A stretch of 64,000 nt of DNA from Isoptericola halotolerans (GTDB taxonomy: Bacteria > Actinomycetota > Actinomycetes > Actinomycetales > Cellulomonadaceae). This document shows positions 39,576 through 49,226 of the stretch, piece by piece. Numbering within the stretch: the first letter of the stretch is position 1; every line of letters begins with the position of its first letter. The translations under genes were made by a program, and so were the position numbers. The DNA is taken from assembly GCF_013149785.1 (NCBI RefSeq), contig NZ_JABEZU010000002.1, positions 806,001 through 870,000 of the forward strand, given 5' to 3'. The notes beneath the pieces were generated by a model, which was not told where the DNA came from, did not search any database, and saw only the letters and a program-made list of their open reading frames with translations.

Positions 39576-40889
39576 ATGGCAACGAAGCACAGGATCACCG
39601 GCGTGGCGGCCACCGCGGCCGCCGCGCTCGCACTGACCGCATGCGGCGGCGACGCCGAGCCGGGCCAGGCGGCCGACGACGGCGAGCCCGCGGGCGAGAT
39701 CACCGTCATCACCCAGCGGACCGACATCGTGGACACCGTCTTCCAGGACTACAAGGCGCAGTTCGAGGAGCTGTACCCCGACGTCACCGTCACCTTCGAG
39801 GCGCTCACCGACTACGAGGGCGAGATCGCCGTCCGCATGAACACCGCCGACTACGGCGACGTCCTGCTCATCCCGACCAGCGTCACGAAGGACCAGTACG
39901 CGACCTTCTTCGAGCCGCTCGGCGGCGTGGACGAGCTCGGCGAGACGTACCGGCTCGTGGAGGAGGCGGCGTACGAGGACGAGGTCTACGGCGTCTCCAT
40001 CACCGTCAACACCCAGGGCCTGGTCTACAACAAGAAGGTCTGGGAGTCCGCAGGGATCACCGACCTGCCCACCACGCCGGACGAGTTCCTCGACGACCTG
40101 CAGGCCGTCGCCGACCACACCGACGCGGTCCCGTACTACACCAACTACGCCGACGGCTGGCCCCTGAGCCAGTGGGACGGCAACCGCGGCGCCATGGGCG
40201 ACCCCGAGTACCAGAACACCCACGTCGCCCACAGCGACACCCCCTGGGCCGACGACCAGTGGCACGGCATCTCGGACGGCCTGCTCTACGACGTCGTCGC
40301 GGCAGGCCTCAGCGAGAACGACCCGACCACCACCAACTGGGAGGAGTCCAAGACGCTCCTGGGGTCGGGCCAGGTCGCCACCATGCTCCTCGGCTCGTGG
40401 GCCATCACCCAGATGCAGCAGGCTGCCGAGGACGCCGGCGGCTCGGCGGACGACATCGGCTACATGCCGTTCCCGCACCAGGTCGACGGCACGTTCCACG
40501 CCCAGGTCGCCGGGGACTACAAGAACGCGATCAACGTCAACTCGGACAACAAGGCCGCGGCGCGCGCCTGGATCGACTGGTTCGCGGCCGAGTCGGGCTA
40601 CGCCTACGACGAGGGCGGCATCTCCCCGCTCCTCGACGGCCCCACCCCGGAGACGCTGGGTGACTTCGACGCCGCCGAGGTGGAGTACGTCGAGATGACC
40701 CCTGCCCCGGCGGGCCAGGAGGCCTACGAGACCGACGTCGTCAACGCCGCCGAGATCGACCTCTACGGGAACATCTACCGACAGAAGCTCGTCGACATCG
40801 CCCGCGGCGCCGCCGACGGTGACAAGGAGTCGTACTTCGCCGACCTGAACCAGCGCTGGGCGGACGCCCGCGCGACCGTCGGCGAGTGA
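39576..40889 (+). CDS. Oligosaccharide ABC transporter solute-binding lipoprotein, family 1
   Basis: ATG 39576 gives a 437-aa lipoprotein with signal ending LTAC (Cys23) and an SBP_bac_1 domain starting EITVITQRTDI; the ORF extends upstream, but those residues would precede the signal peptide. It heads the operon with mannan-active glycosidases, so manno- or galactomanno-oligosaccharides are the likely ligand. Confidence 0.93.
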   Translation: MATKHRITGVAATAAAALALTACGGDAEPGQAADDGEPAGEITVITQRTDIVDTVFQDYKAQFEELYPDVTVTFEALTDYEGEIAVRMNTADYGDVLLIPTSVTKDQYATFFEPLGGVDELGETYRLVEEAAYEDEVYGVSITVNTQGLVYNKKVWESAGITDLPTTPDEFLDDLQAVADHTDAVPYYTNYADGWPLSQWDGNRGAMGDPEYQNTHVAHSDTPWADDQWHGISDGLLYDVVAAGLSENDPTTTNWEESKTLLGSGQVATMLLGSWAITQMQQAAEDAGGSADDIGYMPFPHQVDGTFHAQVAGDYKNAINVNSDNKAAARAWIDWFAAESGYAYDEGGISPLLDGPTPETLGDFDAAEVEYVEMTPAPAGQEAYETDVVNAAEIDLYGNIYRQKLVDIARGAADGDKESYFADLNQRWADARATVGE

Positions 40890-40951
40890 CCCGGCTCCCC
40901 GGGGCGGCGGGAAGTCGCCGCCCCGGGGACATCACCGAGAGGAGGGCCGCC

Positions 40952-41899
40952 ATGTCGACGGTCTCGTCCCCGGTCCGTGGGGCAGCAGCACGCGCCACGG
41001 CCACCCCACCACCGGCACCCCCGCGGCGCGGTCCGGGACGTGGCTGGAGGGTCACCCCGTGGCTCTTCCTCGTCGCTCCCCTCGGGCTGCTGGTGCTCTT
41101 CACCTACGTCCCCGTGGCCAACATGGTCTGGTACAGCTTCACGAGCTGGGACGGCATGGCACCGGTGAAGGAGCCGGTCGGGCTGGACAACTACACCCGG
41201 ATCTTCACCGACCCGGACATGTTCAGCGTCTTCCTCGTGAGCCTGTACTACCTGGCGGGGGCGTTCCTCCAGCTGGCGCTCGCGCTCTACTTCGCCACGA
41301 TCCTCAGCTTCCGCACGCGGGTCCGGAACTTCTTCAAGGGGATCATCTTCTTCCCCTACCTGATCAACGGCGTGGCGATCGGTCTGGTCTTCCTGTTCTT
41401 CCTGCGGCCGGGAGGGACCCTGGACGCCCTGCTCGCCCTCGTCGGGGTGGCCGAACCGCCCCAGTGGCTGGGCAACCCCGACCTGGCGAACATCTCGCTG
41501 GCGTCGACCAGCGTGTGGCGCTACATGGGCCTGAACTTCGTGCTGTTCCTCGGGGCGATCCAGTCGATACCGAACGAGCTCTACGAGGCGGCCGACCTCG
41601 ACGGTGCCACGAGCTGGCAGAAGTTCCGGTTCATCATCGCCCCGGGCATCAAGCAGGTCATCGGCCTGACCACGATCCTGGCGATCTCCGGTTCTCTCGC
41701 CGTGTTCGAGATCCCCTGGATCATGACCGGCGGCGCCAACGGCACGACGACGTTCGTCATCCAGACCGTGCAGCAGGCCTTCGAGTTCAAGAAGTTCGGC
41801 CTCGCCTCGGCCATGGCCGTGGTGCTGCTGCTGATCGTGCTGCTGGTCACCTGGATCCAGCGCCGGATCTTCCCCGACGAGAAGGTGGACCTGACGTGA
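40952..41899 (+). CDS. Carbohydrate ABC transporter permease, MalF type
   Basis: ATG 40952 follows GAGAGGAGGG and gives 315 aa. A proline/arginine-rich N-terminal tail is followed by six membrane segments and the EAA loop YEAADLDGATSWQKF near residue 215. Its stop overlaps the next gene as GTGA. Confidence 0.93.
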   Translation: MSTVSSPVRGAAARATATPPPAPPRRGPGRGWRVTPWLFLVAPLGLLVLFTYVPVANMVWYSFTSWDGMAPVKEPVGLDNYTRIFTDPDMFSVFLVSLYYLAGAFLQLALALYFATILSFRTRVRNFFKGIIFFPYLINGVAIGLVFLFFLRPGGTLDALLALVGVAEPPQWLGNPDLANISLASTSVWRYMGLNFVLFLGAIQSIPNELYEAADLDGATSWQKFRFIIAPGIKQVIGLTTILAISGSLAVFEIPWIMTGGANGTTTFVIQTVQQAFEFKKFGLASAMAVVLLLIVLLVTWIQRRIFPDEKVDLT

Positions 41900-42831
41900 C
41901 CGCCGTCCAGAACCCCCCTCGGGCAGAGGGACGTCCCGCCCCGACGCCGGGGCCCTTCGAGGGAGCGTGGCTCCGGCTGCGCCGCGGCGTGCGGCAGCTC
42001 CACCCGCTGCTCGGACCGGTGGCCATCACCGCGAAGTACGCCAGCCTGGTGGTCGCCTGTGCCGCCGCGCTCATCCCGCTGACGACGGTGTTCATGGCCG
42101 CCTTCAAGACCAAGGAGGAGTTCGCCACCTCCGACCCGCTGACCCCGCCGGAGAGCTGGACGAACCTCGACAACTTCGTGACGGCCTTCATCCAGGGCGG
42201 CATGGTGCGAGGGTTCCTCAACACCTCGATCATCCTCGTCGTGGCGCTCGTCGGGACCATCATCATCGGGACGATGACGGCCTACGCCGTGGACCGGTTC
42301 GACTTCCGCGGACGCCGGCTGGTCATGGGTGCGTTCCTGCTGGCCACCCTGGTCCCCGCGGTCACGACGCAGGTCGCCACGTTCCAGATCGTCAACGGTC
42401 TGGGCCTGTTCAACACCCGCTGGGCAGCCATCGTGCTGTTCACCGGGACCGACATCATCTCGATCTACATCTTCCTGCAGTTCATGCGGGGCATCTCGCG
42501 ATCTCTCGACGAGGCGGCGATGCTCGACGGGGCAAACCGTCTGACGATCTACGCCCGGATCATCTTCCCGCTGCTACGACCCGCCATCGCGACCGTCGTC
42601 ATCGTCAAGGGCATCGCGATCTACAACGAGTACTACATCCCGTTCCTGTACATGCCCTCGCGGGACCTCGGTGTCGTCTCCACCTCCTTGTTCCGGTTCA
42701 TGGGGCCGTTCGGGGCGCAGTGGGAGGTCATCTCGGCCGGTGCGGTGCTCGTGATCGTCCCCACCCTCGTCGCCTTCCTGCTGCTGCAGCGCCAGATCTA
42801 CAGCGGCCTGACCTCCGGAGCCACCAAGTGA
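41896..42831 (+). CDS. Carbohydrate ABC transporter permease, MalG type
   Basis: GTG 41896 overlaps the upstream stop by 4 bp. The 311-aa protein has six membrane segments, an EAA-type loop DEAAMLDGANRLTIY near residue 205 and the end LTSGATK. It completes the importer. Its own stop overlaps the GH2 start as GTGA. Confidence 0.93.
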   Translation: MTAVQNPPRAEGRPAPTPGPFEGAWLRLRRGVRQLHPLLGPVAITAKYASLVVACAAALIPLTTVFMAAFKTKEEFATSDPLTPPESWTNLDNFVTAFIQGGMVRGFLNTSIILVVALVGTIIIGTMTAYAVDRFDFRGRRLVMGAFLLATLVPAVTTQVATFQIVNGLGLFNTRWAAIVLFTGTDIISIYIFLQFMRGISRSLDEAAMLDGANRLTIYARIIFPLLRPAIATVVIVKGIAIYNEYYIPFLYMPSRDLGVVSTSLFRFMGPFGAQWEVISAGAVLVIVPTLVAFLLLQRQIYSGLTSGATK

Positions 42832-45350
42832 CCCAGCCATCCCCCCGCCGCCGTGCCGTCGAGCTCCACGAGGGCTGGACGGTCCGCAGCACGTCCCGGG
42901 CGGTACCCGGCCACCTCGCCGAGCGGCTCGCAGGGGCCGGCGTCCCGGCCGAGGTGCCCGGTTGCGTCCACACCGACCTGCTGGCGGCCGAGGCGATCCC
43001 GGACCCGTACCTCGACGACCACGAGCGCCTGCTGACGTGGATCGGTCGCAGCGACTGGGAGTACGCCACGACGTTCACCCACCGCGCCGACGGCCACGAC
43101 CGGCACGAGCTCGCCTTCGACGGCCTCGACACGGTCGCCACGGTGCTGCTCAACGGCGTCGAGGTCGCCCGCACGGCCAACCAGCACCGGTCCTACCGGT
43201 TCGACGTCACCGGGCTGCTGCGCGAGGGCGACAACGAGCTCGTGGTGCGGTTCGCCGCGCCGGTGCCGTTCGCCGACGCGCAGAGCCTCGCCCTGGGCCA
43301 GCGTCCGCAGGTCAACCACCACCCGTTCAACGCGATGCGCAAGATGGCGGCCAACTTCGGGTGGGACTGGGGGATCGACGCCGCCACCGCCGGCATCTGG
43401 CGCCCGGTCCGTCTGGAGTCGTGGTCGGCGGCGAGACTCGGCACCGTGACGACGACGGCGACGGCGGACGCCGCGACGGGGGCCGGGCGTCTCGAGGTGC
43501 GTGCCGCCGTCGAGCGGGCGCCCGGCGCGCCGGACGAGACGCTCGAGGTCACCGTGCGGCTCACGGGTCGGGGGGTCGAGCACACCGGGACCACGAGGGT
43601 GACGGCCGGCGACGACCTCGCGACGCTGCGCCTGGAGGTGTCGGACGCCGAGCTCTGGTGGCCCCGCGGGTACGGGGACCAGCCGCTGTACGACGTCGAG
43701 GTGACCCTCGCCGCCGACAGCGCACCGCTCGACGCGTGGACCACGCGCAGCGGGTTCCGTTCGGTGCGTCTGGACATGACCCCCGACGACGACGGCACGT
43801 CGTTCGTCCTGGTCGTCAACGACCGTCCCGTGTGGGTCAAGGGAGCCAACTGGATCCCCGACGACGCGTTCGTCCACCGCGTCGACCGCGCGCGCTACGA
43901 CCGCCGGATCGTGCAGGCCGAGTCGGCGGGGATCAACCTGCTGCGGGTGTGGGGCGGCGGCATCTACGAGTCGACCGAGTTCTACGAGCTGTGCGACGAG
44001 CGCGGGATCCTGACCTGGCAGGACTTCGCCTTCGCCTGCGCGGCCTACGCCGAGGAGGAGCCGCTGCGCGCCGAGGTCGAGGCGGAGGCCCGCGAACAGG
44101 TCGCCCGCCTGGCACCGCACCCGTCGCTGGTGCTGTGGAACGGCTCCAACGAGAACATCTGGGGATTCCACGACTGGGGCTGGCCGGCGGTGCTCGACGG
44201 CCGCACCTGGGGACTGGGCTACTACACCGAGCTGCTGCCCCGCGTCGTGGAGCAGGTCGACGGCACCCGGCCCTACACGCCGTCCAGCCCGTGGTCCGGC
44301 TCGCTCGACGTGCACCCCAACGACGTCCGGCACGGGTCGATGCACTCCTGGGAGGTGTGGAACCAGCTCGACTGGACGCACTACCGCGACGACGTCCCCC
44401 GGTTCATGGCGGAGTTCGGCTGGCAGGGGCCACCCACCTGGGCCACGCTCACCCGTGCGGTGAGCGACGCGCCCCTGACGCCGGAGTCGCCCGGCATGCA
44501 GGTGCACCAGAAGGCGACGGAGGGCAACAAGAAGCTCGGCCAGGGGCTCGCCACCCACCTGCGGGTCCCCGACGACATGGACGACTGGCACTGGGCGATG
44601 TCCTGGAACCAGGCCACCGCCGTCCGCGTGGCCGTCGAGCACCTGCGCTCCTGGGGGCCACGCTGCATGGGGTCGGTCGTCTGGCAGCTCAACGACTGCT
44701 GGCCCGTGACCTCGTGGGCGGCCGTCGACGGCGACGAGCGTCCCAAGCCGCTGCTGTACGCGCTCGGGCAGGCCCACGCCGACCGGCTGGTGACGATCCA
44801 GCCGCGGCCCTCCGAGCAGGCCGGCACCCTGGCGGCGGTGCTCGTCAACGACACCGACGAACCCTGGACCGGGGACCTCGTCGTCCAGCGTCTCGACCTC
44901 GCCGGGACCGAGCTCGCCAAGGGGCGTGAGGCCGTCCGGGTCGCGGCGCGCGGCACGCTCACGGTGCCGTTGCCCGACGACGTCGCGGCCACCGCCGACC
45001 CCGGGACCGAGCTGGTGCGCGCCACGGTCGGCACGGAGCGGGCGCTGTGGTTCTTCGCCGAACCGCGTGACTCCGGGCTGGAGGCACCGGCGCTGACCAC
45101 GGCCGTCACCGCCGTCGACGGCGGGTACCGGGTGGACGTCCGTGCCGAGAACCTGGTGCGGGACCTCACGCTGCTGGTGGACAAGGTCCACCCGGACGCC
45201 CGCGTGGACGAGCAGATGGTCACGCTGCTGCCCGGCGAGAGCACCGAGCTGAGGGTCCGCGTGCCCGACGGCGTCGCCCTCGACGCCGGTTCGCTGACGG
45301 CCGGGCCCGTGCTCCGGTCGCTCAACCAGCTCGTCGCAGGTGCCCGGTGA
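42828..45350 (+). CDS. GH2 beta-mannosidase, cytoplasmic
   Basis: GTG 42828 overlaps the permease stop (GTGA). The 840-aa protein has the beta-mannosidase layout: a sugar-binding domain starting ELHEGW, Ig-like domains, a TIM barrel from WVKGANWIPDD, and a C-terminal beta domain. Acid/base Glu442 lies in WNGSNENIW and nucleophile Glu529 in FMAEFGWQ; FGWDWGI and NLLRVWGGGIYE are also family hallmarks. With no signal peptide it removes beta-1,4-mannose from imported manno-oligosaccharides. Confidence 0.95.
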   Translation: MTQPSPRRRAVELHEGWTVRSTSRAVPGHLAERLAGAGVPAEVPGCVHTDLLAAEAIPDPYLDDHERLLTWIGRSDWEYATTFTHRADGHDRHELAFDGLDTVATVLLNGVEVARTANQHRSYRFDVTGLLREGDNELVVRFAAPVPFADAQSLALGQRPQVNHHPFNAMRKMAANFGWDWGIDAATAGIWRPVRLESWSAARLGTVTTTATADAATGAGRLEVRAAVERAPGAPDETLEVTVRLTGRGVEHTGTTRVTAGDDLATLRLEVSDAELWWPRGYGDQPLYDVEVTLAADSAPLDAWTTRSGFRSVRLDMTPDDDGTSFVLVVNDRPVWVKGANWIPDDAFVHRVDRARYDRRIVQAESAGINLLRVWGGGIYESTEFYELCDERGILTWQDFAFACAAYAEEEPLRAEVEAEAREQVARLAPHPSLVLWNGSNENIWGFHDWGWPAVLDGRTWGLGYYTELLPRVVEQVDGTRPYTPSSPWSGSLDVHPNDVRHGSMHSWEVWNQLDWTHYRDDVPRFMAEFGWQGPPTWATLTRAVSDAPLTPESPGMQVHQKATEGNKKLGQGLATHLRVPDDMDDWHWAMSWNQATAVRVAVEHLRSWGPRCMGSVVWQLNDCWPVTSWAAVDGDERPKPLLYALGQAHADRLVTIQPRPSEQAGTLAAVLVNDTDEPWTGDLVVQRLDLAGTELAKGREAVRVAARGTLTVPLPDDVAATADPGTELVRATVGTERALWFFAEPRDSGLEAPALTTAVTAVDGGYRVDVRAENLVRDLTLLVDKVHPDARVDEQMVTLLPGESTELRVRVPDGVALDAGSLTAGPVLRSLNQLVAGAR

Positions 45351-46318
45351 GCGCCGTCGTGCCGCTGCCCGGCGGTCCCGTCCTCGGGATGACGTGGGGC
45401 TGGACCGGTGTGCGCGGCACCTGGGGCACCCCGGGGGCCGAGGCGTCGATGGACGCGATGGTCACCGAGCTGGCCACCACCTGGACGGCGGTGACCTACG
45501 CCGCCGAGCAGGCCACCGCCCAGTCCACGCGGATCCCGTTCCGCGACGCCCCGGCGCTCACCGACGAGGAGGTCCGCTGGGCCGTGCGGGCCGCCAGGGC
45601 ACGGGGGCAGAAGGTCTGCCTCAAGCCGGTCGTCAACGTCGCGGACGGCACCTGGCGCGCCCACATCGGGTTCCTGCACCCCGACGTGCCGAACGAGCCG
45701 ACCTGGGACGAGTGGTTCGCCTCCTACACCGCGTTCGTGGTCCACCACGCCCGGATCGCGGCCGAGGAGGGCGCGGAGATGTTCTGCGTGGGCTGCGAGA
45801 TGGTGCGCTCCGACGAGCACGCCGAGTCCTGGCGCGCGGTGGTGGCCGCCGTGCGCGAGGTGTACGACGGCCTGGTGACCTACAACTGCGACAAGTACCA
45901 GGAGGACCGCCTCACCTGGTGGGACGCCGTCGACGTGATGAGCGCCTCGGGGTACTACCCGCTGGGGGAGTGGGAGGCGCAGCTCGACCGCATCGAGCCG
46001 GTCGTCGCCCGGGAGAGCAAGCCGTTCTTCTTCATGGAGACCGGCTGCCCGAGCCGCGCCGGGTCCGCGGCGCTGCCCAACGACTGGACGCTGCAGGGCC
46101 CGCCCGACCCCGACGAGCAGGCCCGTTGGTACGCCGACATGCTGACGGCGACGGCGGCGCGTCCCTGGGTGCAGGGCTGGGTGCTGTGGGACTGGCCCGC
46201 CACGCTCTACCCGCCCCAGGACGCTGTCACGAACGACGACTACTGCCCCTCCGGCAAGCCGGCCGCCGCCGTCGTCGCGGAGACGTACCGGCGTCTGGCA
46301 GCGGGGCCCCGGCCGTGA
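45347..46318 (+). CDS. GH113 beta-mannanase-like enzyme, cytoplasmic
   Basis: GTG 45347 overlaps the GH2 stop (GTGA) and gives 323 aa. Glu151 in FCVGCEM and Glu231 in FFMETGC match the acid/base and nucleophile positions known for the Alicyclobacillus GH113 mannanase, and GMTWGWTGVRGTW fits the family start. It lacks a signal peptide, so it probably shortens imported manno-oligosaccharides inside the cell rather than attacking polymer. Confidence 0.85.
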   Translation: MSAVVPLPGGPVLGMTWGWTGVRGTWGTPGAEASMDAMVTELATTWTAVTYAAEQATAQSTRIPFRDAPALTDEEVRWAVRAARARGQKVCLKPVVNVADGTWRAHIGFLHPDVPNEPTWDEWFASYTAFVVHHARIAAEEGAEMFCVGCEMVRSDEHAESWRAVVAAVREVYDGLVTYNCDKYQEDRLTWWDAVDVMSASGYYPLGEWEAQLDRIEPVVARESKPFFFMETGCPSRAGSAALPNDWTLQGPPDPDEQARWYADMLTATAARPWVQGWVLWDWPATLYPPQDAVTNDDYCPSGKPAAAVVAETYRRLAAGPRP

Positions 46319-48474
46319 GCATCGTCCACCTGCGGGCCGGCGGGGTGAGCCTGGTCCTGGACGTCACCGGTGACCGGCTGCCGGTGGTGGTGCACTGGGG
46401 AGCCGACCTCGGCGACGAGCCGGACGAGGTGCTGCAGGAGCTGCGGACCGCCACGCAGCCCCAGCCCTTCGGCTACCCGGTGGACGGCCCCATGCCGGTC
46501 TCGCTGCTGCCCGAGGCCTCGGCGGGCTGGCCCGGCGCGCGCGGGGTGACCGGTCACCGGGCCGGAGCGGCGCCGTCGACCCGGTTCGTCGTGTCCCGGG
46601 TCGACCACGCCGGACGGGACGCCCCGTGGGCGACCGGCGTCGTCGTGCACGCCGGTGACGACGCGGCCGGGCTCGACCTGGTGCTCGAGGTCGAGCAGGC
46701 CCGCAGCGGGCTCCTGCGGCTGCGGGCCACCGTGACCGCCCGGGGCGACGTGGCGGGCACGTACGACCTCGGCGGCGTCCTGCCCGCGCTGCCCGTGCCG
46801 GCCCGAGCCACCGAGCTGCTCGACTTCACCGGCCACCAGCTCCGCGAACGCGCCCCTCAGCGCCTGCCCTTCGCCCACGGCACCCACGAGCGCAGCGGCC
46901 ACCGCGGCCGTCCGGGGTTCGACTCCGGGTACCTGCTCTGCGCCGGGGAGCCCGGGTTCGGCGCCCGCTCGGGCGAGGTGTGGGCCGTGCACGCCGGCTG
47001 GTCCGGCAACCAGCGGATGCACGCCGAACGCTCGTACCACGGTGTCTGCCTGCTGGCCGCCGGCGAGCTCCTCGAGCCCGGCGAGGTCCGGCTCGCGCCG
47101 GGCGAGAGCTACGTCGCGCCCTGGACGTACGCCACCTACGGCACCGGGCTCGACGACGCGAGCGCCCGCGTGCACGACTGGCTGCGTGCCCGACCTGGAC
47201 ACCCGCGCACACCTCGACCCGTGGTGGTGAACACCTGGGAGGCCGTCACGTTCGACCACTCCCTCGACCGTCTCACGGCGCTCGCCGACGCCGCCGCATC
47301 GGTCGGCGCCGAGCGGTTTGTGCTCGACGACGGATGGTTCGGCGCCCGGCGGGACGACCGGGCGGGGCTGGGCGACTGGACCGTCGCGCGCGACGTCTAC
47401 CCCGAGGGGTTGTGGCCGCTGGTGGACCACGTGCGCGGGCTCGGGATGGACGTCGGGCTCTGGGTCGAGCCGGAGATGGTCAACCCGGACTCCGGCGTCG
47501 CCCGGGCGCACCCCGAGTGGTTGCTCACAGCGCCCGGGGGCCGCGCACCCGGACAAGCACGGCACCAGCAGGTGCTCGACCTGGCCGACCCGGGGGCGTA
47601 CGCCCACGTGCTCGGTCAGCTCGACGCGCTCCTCGACGAGTACCCCATCGCCTCCCTCAAGTGGGACCACAACCGGGAGATCGGTGAGGCCGGGCTGCCG
47701 CCGTCGGGCCGCGGTGCGGTCCGGGGACAGACGCTGGCCGTCTACCGGTTGATGGACACCCTTCGCTCACGCCACCCGGGGCTCGAGATCGAGACCTGCG
47801 CCTCCGGCGGCGGTCGCGTGGACCTCGGGATGCTGTCCCGCACCGACCGCATCTGGGCGTCGGACTCCACCGACGCCCACGAGCGCGCCGCGATCCAGCG
47901 GTGGACCTCCCTGCTCGTGCCGTACGAGCTGCTCGGGGCGCACGTCTCCGCGCCGGTGGCGCCGACGTCGGACCGCGCGCTGCCGCTGGACTTCCGGTGC
48001 GCGGTCGCCCTGTTCGGGCACTTCGGGATCGAGTGGGACGTCACCGAGGCGACCGAGGCCGAGCGGGAGCGGCTCGCCGCCTGGGTGGCGTGCTACCGGG
48101 AGCGCCGCGGGCTGCTGCACTCGGGTCGGGTGGTGCACGCCGAGGTGCCGGACCCCGCGTACGACCTGCACGGTGTCGTCGCGCACGACGGCTCCGAGGC
48201 GCTGTACGCCTGGGTGTGCACCGCGTCGTCGGACACCTGGCCGCCGCCGGCGGTACGGCTGCCGGGGCTGGACCCGGACCGGACGTACCGCGTCGCGCTC
48301 GACGGCCCGGCGCGCGACCTCGAGGGTGTCGCCGCTCGTTGGGGAGTGTCGCTGCCGTGGGTCGACGCCGGGGGAGCGGAGCTGCCGGGACGGCTGCTGG
48401 CGGAGGTGGGGCTGGCGATGCCGGTGCTGTTCGCCGACCGCGCGGTGCTCCTGCGCGTCAGTGCGACCAGCTGA
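46315..48474 (+). CDS. GH36 alpha-galactosidase, cytoplasmic
   Basis: GTG 46315 overlaps the GH113 stop (GTGA) and gives 719 aa. After an N-terminal beta-sandwich, the TIM barrel carries VLDDGWFG, LWVEPEMVNPDS, nucleophile Asp451 in LKWDHNRE and acid/base Asp517 in ASDSTDAHER. It removes alpha-1,6-galactose side groups from galactomannan fragments, which lets GH2 and GH113 act on the mannose chain. It is the last gene of the operon. Confidence 0.95.
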   Translation: MSIVHLRAGGVSLVLDVTGDRLPVVVHWGADLGDEPDEVLQELRTATQPQPFGYPVDGPMPVSLLPEASAGWPGARGVTGHRAGAAPSTRFVVSRVDHAGRDAPWATGVVVHAGDDAAGLDLVLEVEQARSGLLRLRATVTARGDVAGTYDLGGVLPALPVPARATELLDFTGHQLRERAPQRLPFAHGTHERSGHRGRPGFDSGYLLCAGEPGFGARSGEVWAVHAGWSGNQRMHAERSYHGVCLLAAGELLEPGEVRLAPGESYVAPWTYATYGTGLDDASARVHDWLRARPGHPRTPRPVVVNTWEAVTFDHSLDRLTALADAAASVGAERFVLDDGWFGARRDDRAGLGDWTVARDVYPEGLWPLVDHVRGLGMDVGLWVEPEMVNPDSGVARAHPEWLLTAPGGRAPGQARHQQVLDLADPGAYAHVLGQLDALLDEYPIASLKWDHNREIGEAGLPPSGRGAVRGQTLAVYRLMDTLRSRHPGLEIETCASGGGRVDLGMLSRTDRIWASDSTDAHERAAIQRWTSLLVPYELLGAHVSAPVAPTSDRALPLDFRCAVALFGHFGIEWDVTEATEAERERLAAWVACYRERRGLLHSGRVVHAEVPDPAYDLHGVVAHDGSEALYAWVCTASSDTWPPPAVRLPGLDPDRTYRVALDGPARDLEGVAARWGVSLPWVDAGGAELPGRLLAEVGLAMPVLFADRAVLLRVSATS

Positions 48475-48563
48475 GCACCCGGTCGTCCGATAGCCACGCT
48501 GGCAGTGAACGCCGGCGGGATAGTCACTGCTCTCCGCCGAGGCCCATGTGGGTGCGTCGCCGA

Positions 48564-49226
48564 CTAAGTTCGAAAGATTGCCCCATTCTCGCCACTATGA
48601 GCTCGGCCTCCGAGGCAGGCCTGGACAGCAGTCGTGGTGTCCTTCACGAGCCGTTGAAACGACGGCAGGCTAGAGACGGGACCGTCCGGGTCGAGGCGCT
48701 CCAGTAAGGTGCTGCGATGGAGTCCGAAGTCGCGGCGCACGCGCCGCAGACGCTTGCCGGAACTCTCGCTGGCGGCTACGCAGGCGCGCGCAAGTATCTC
48801 CTTCGGTTGCTTGGCGGCCTCAATGCGTTGGAGTTTCGGGAGTCCCAGCGGAGTCTTCCCGGACGGGCGCCCCACGACGTCGCGGATGGCCTGCTCATCG
48901 GTCAGGAGCCAAGCTTCCGTCTCCTGTACTGGAACAACGGGAACGCCGGCAACTCTGGCCTCCGCAAAAGCGCTGTTTACTTCGGCGAGGCGCGGGCCCG
49001 AGTCTTCAGTGTCTGCATCGCGATGTAGGAATACTAGGTCATACGGGGTTACCATCTCGGCGAGAAGGGAGTCGACCTTCTGTCGAGATGTCCCGCTGCA
49101 CGGAAACGGCACACCGGTCACCTCGTCGGCGCCGGCGCGGCGCACTAGTTCCCGCAGTACGACCACCACGGACCGGTCGCTCGGACCTTCGCCGATGAAG
49201 GCGAATGAGATCGTGCTCGACGACAT
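48564..49226 (-). CDS. DUF4276/TOPRIM-like protein, partner of the AAA ATPase
   Basis: A 220-aa protein. FAFIGEGPSD (Glu13) and LVFLHRDADTED (Asp70, Asp72) fit the acidic E...DxD metal site of TOPRIM domains. VQETEAWLLTDEQAI and the following LPK...PKEIL region match the DUF4276 pattern. Its ATG shares one base with the ATPase stop (49226), so the two are translationally coupled. TOPRIM partners of such ATPases are often nucleases in anti-phage systems. That this pair is one is inference. Codon use is less GC-biased than in neighbouring operons. Confidence 0.75.
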   Translation of the reverse strand: MSSSTISFAFIGEGPSDRSVVVVLRELVRRAGADEVTGVPFPCSGTSRQKVDSLLAEMVTPYDLVFLHRDADTEDSGPRLAEVNSAFAEARVAGVPVVPVQETEAWLLTDEQAIRDVVGRPSGKTPLGLPKLQRIEAAKQPKEILARACVAASESSGKRLRRVRRDFGLHRSTLLERLDPDGPVSSLPSFQRLVKDTTTAVQACLGGRAHSGENGAIFRT

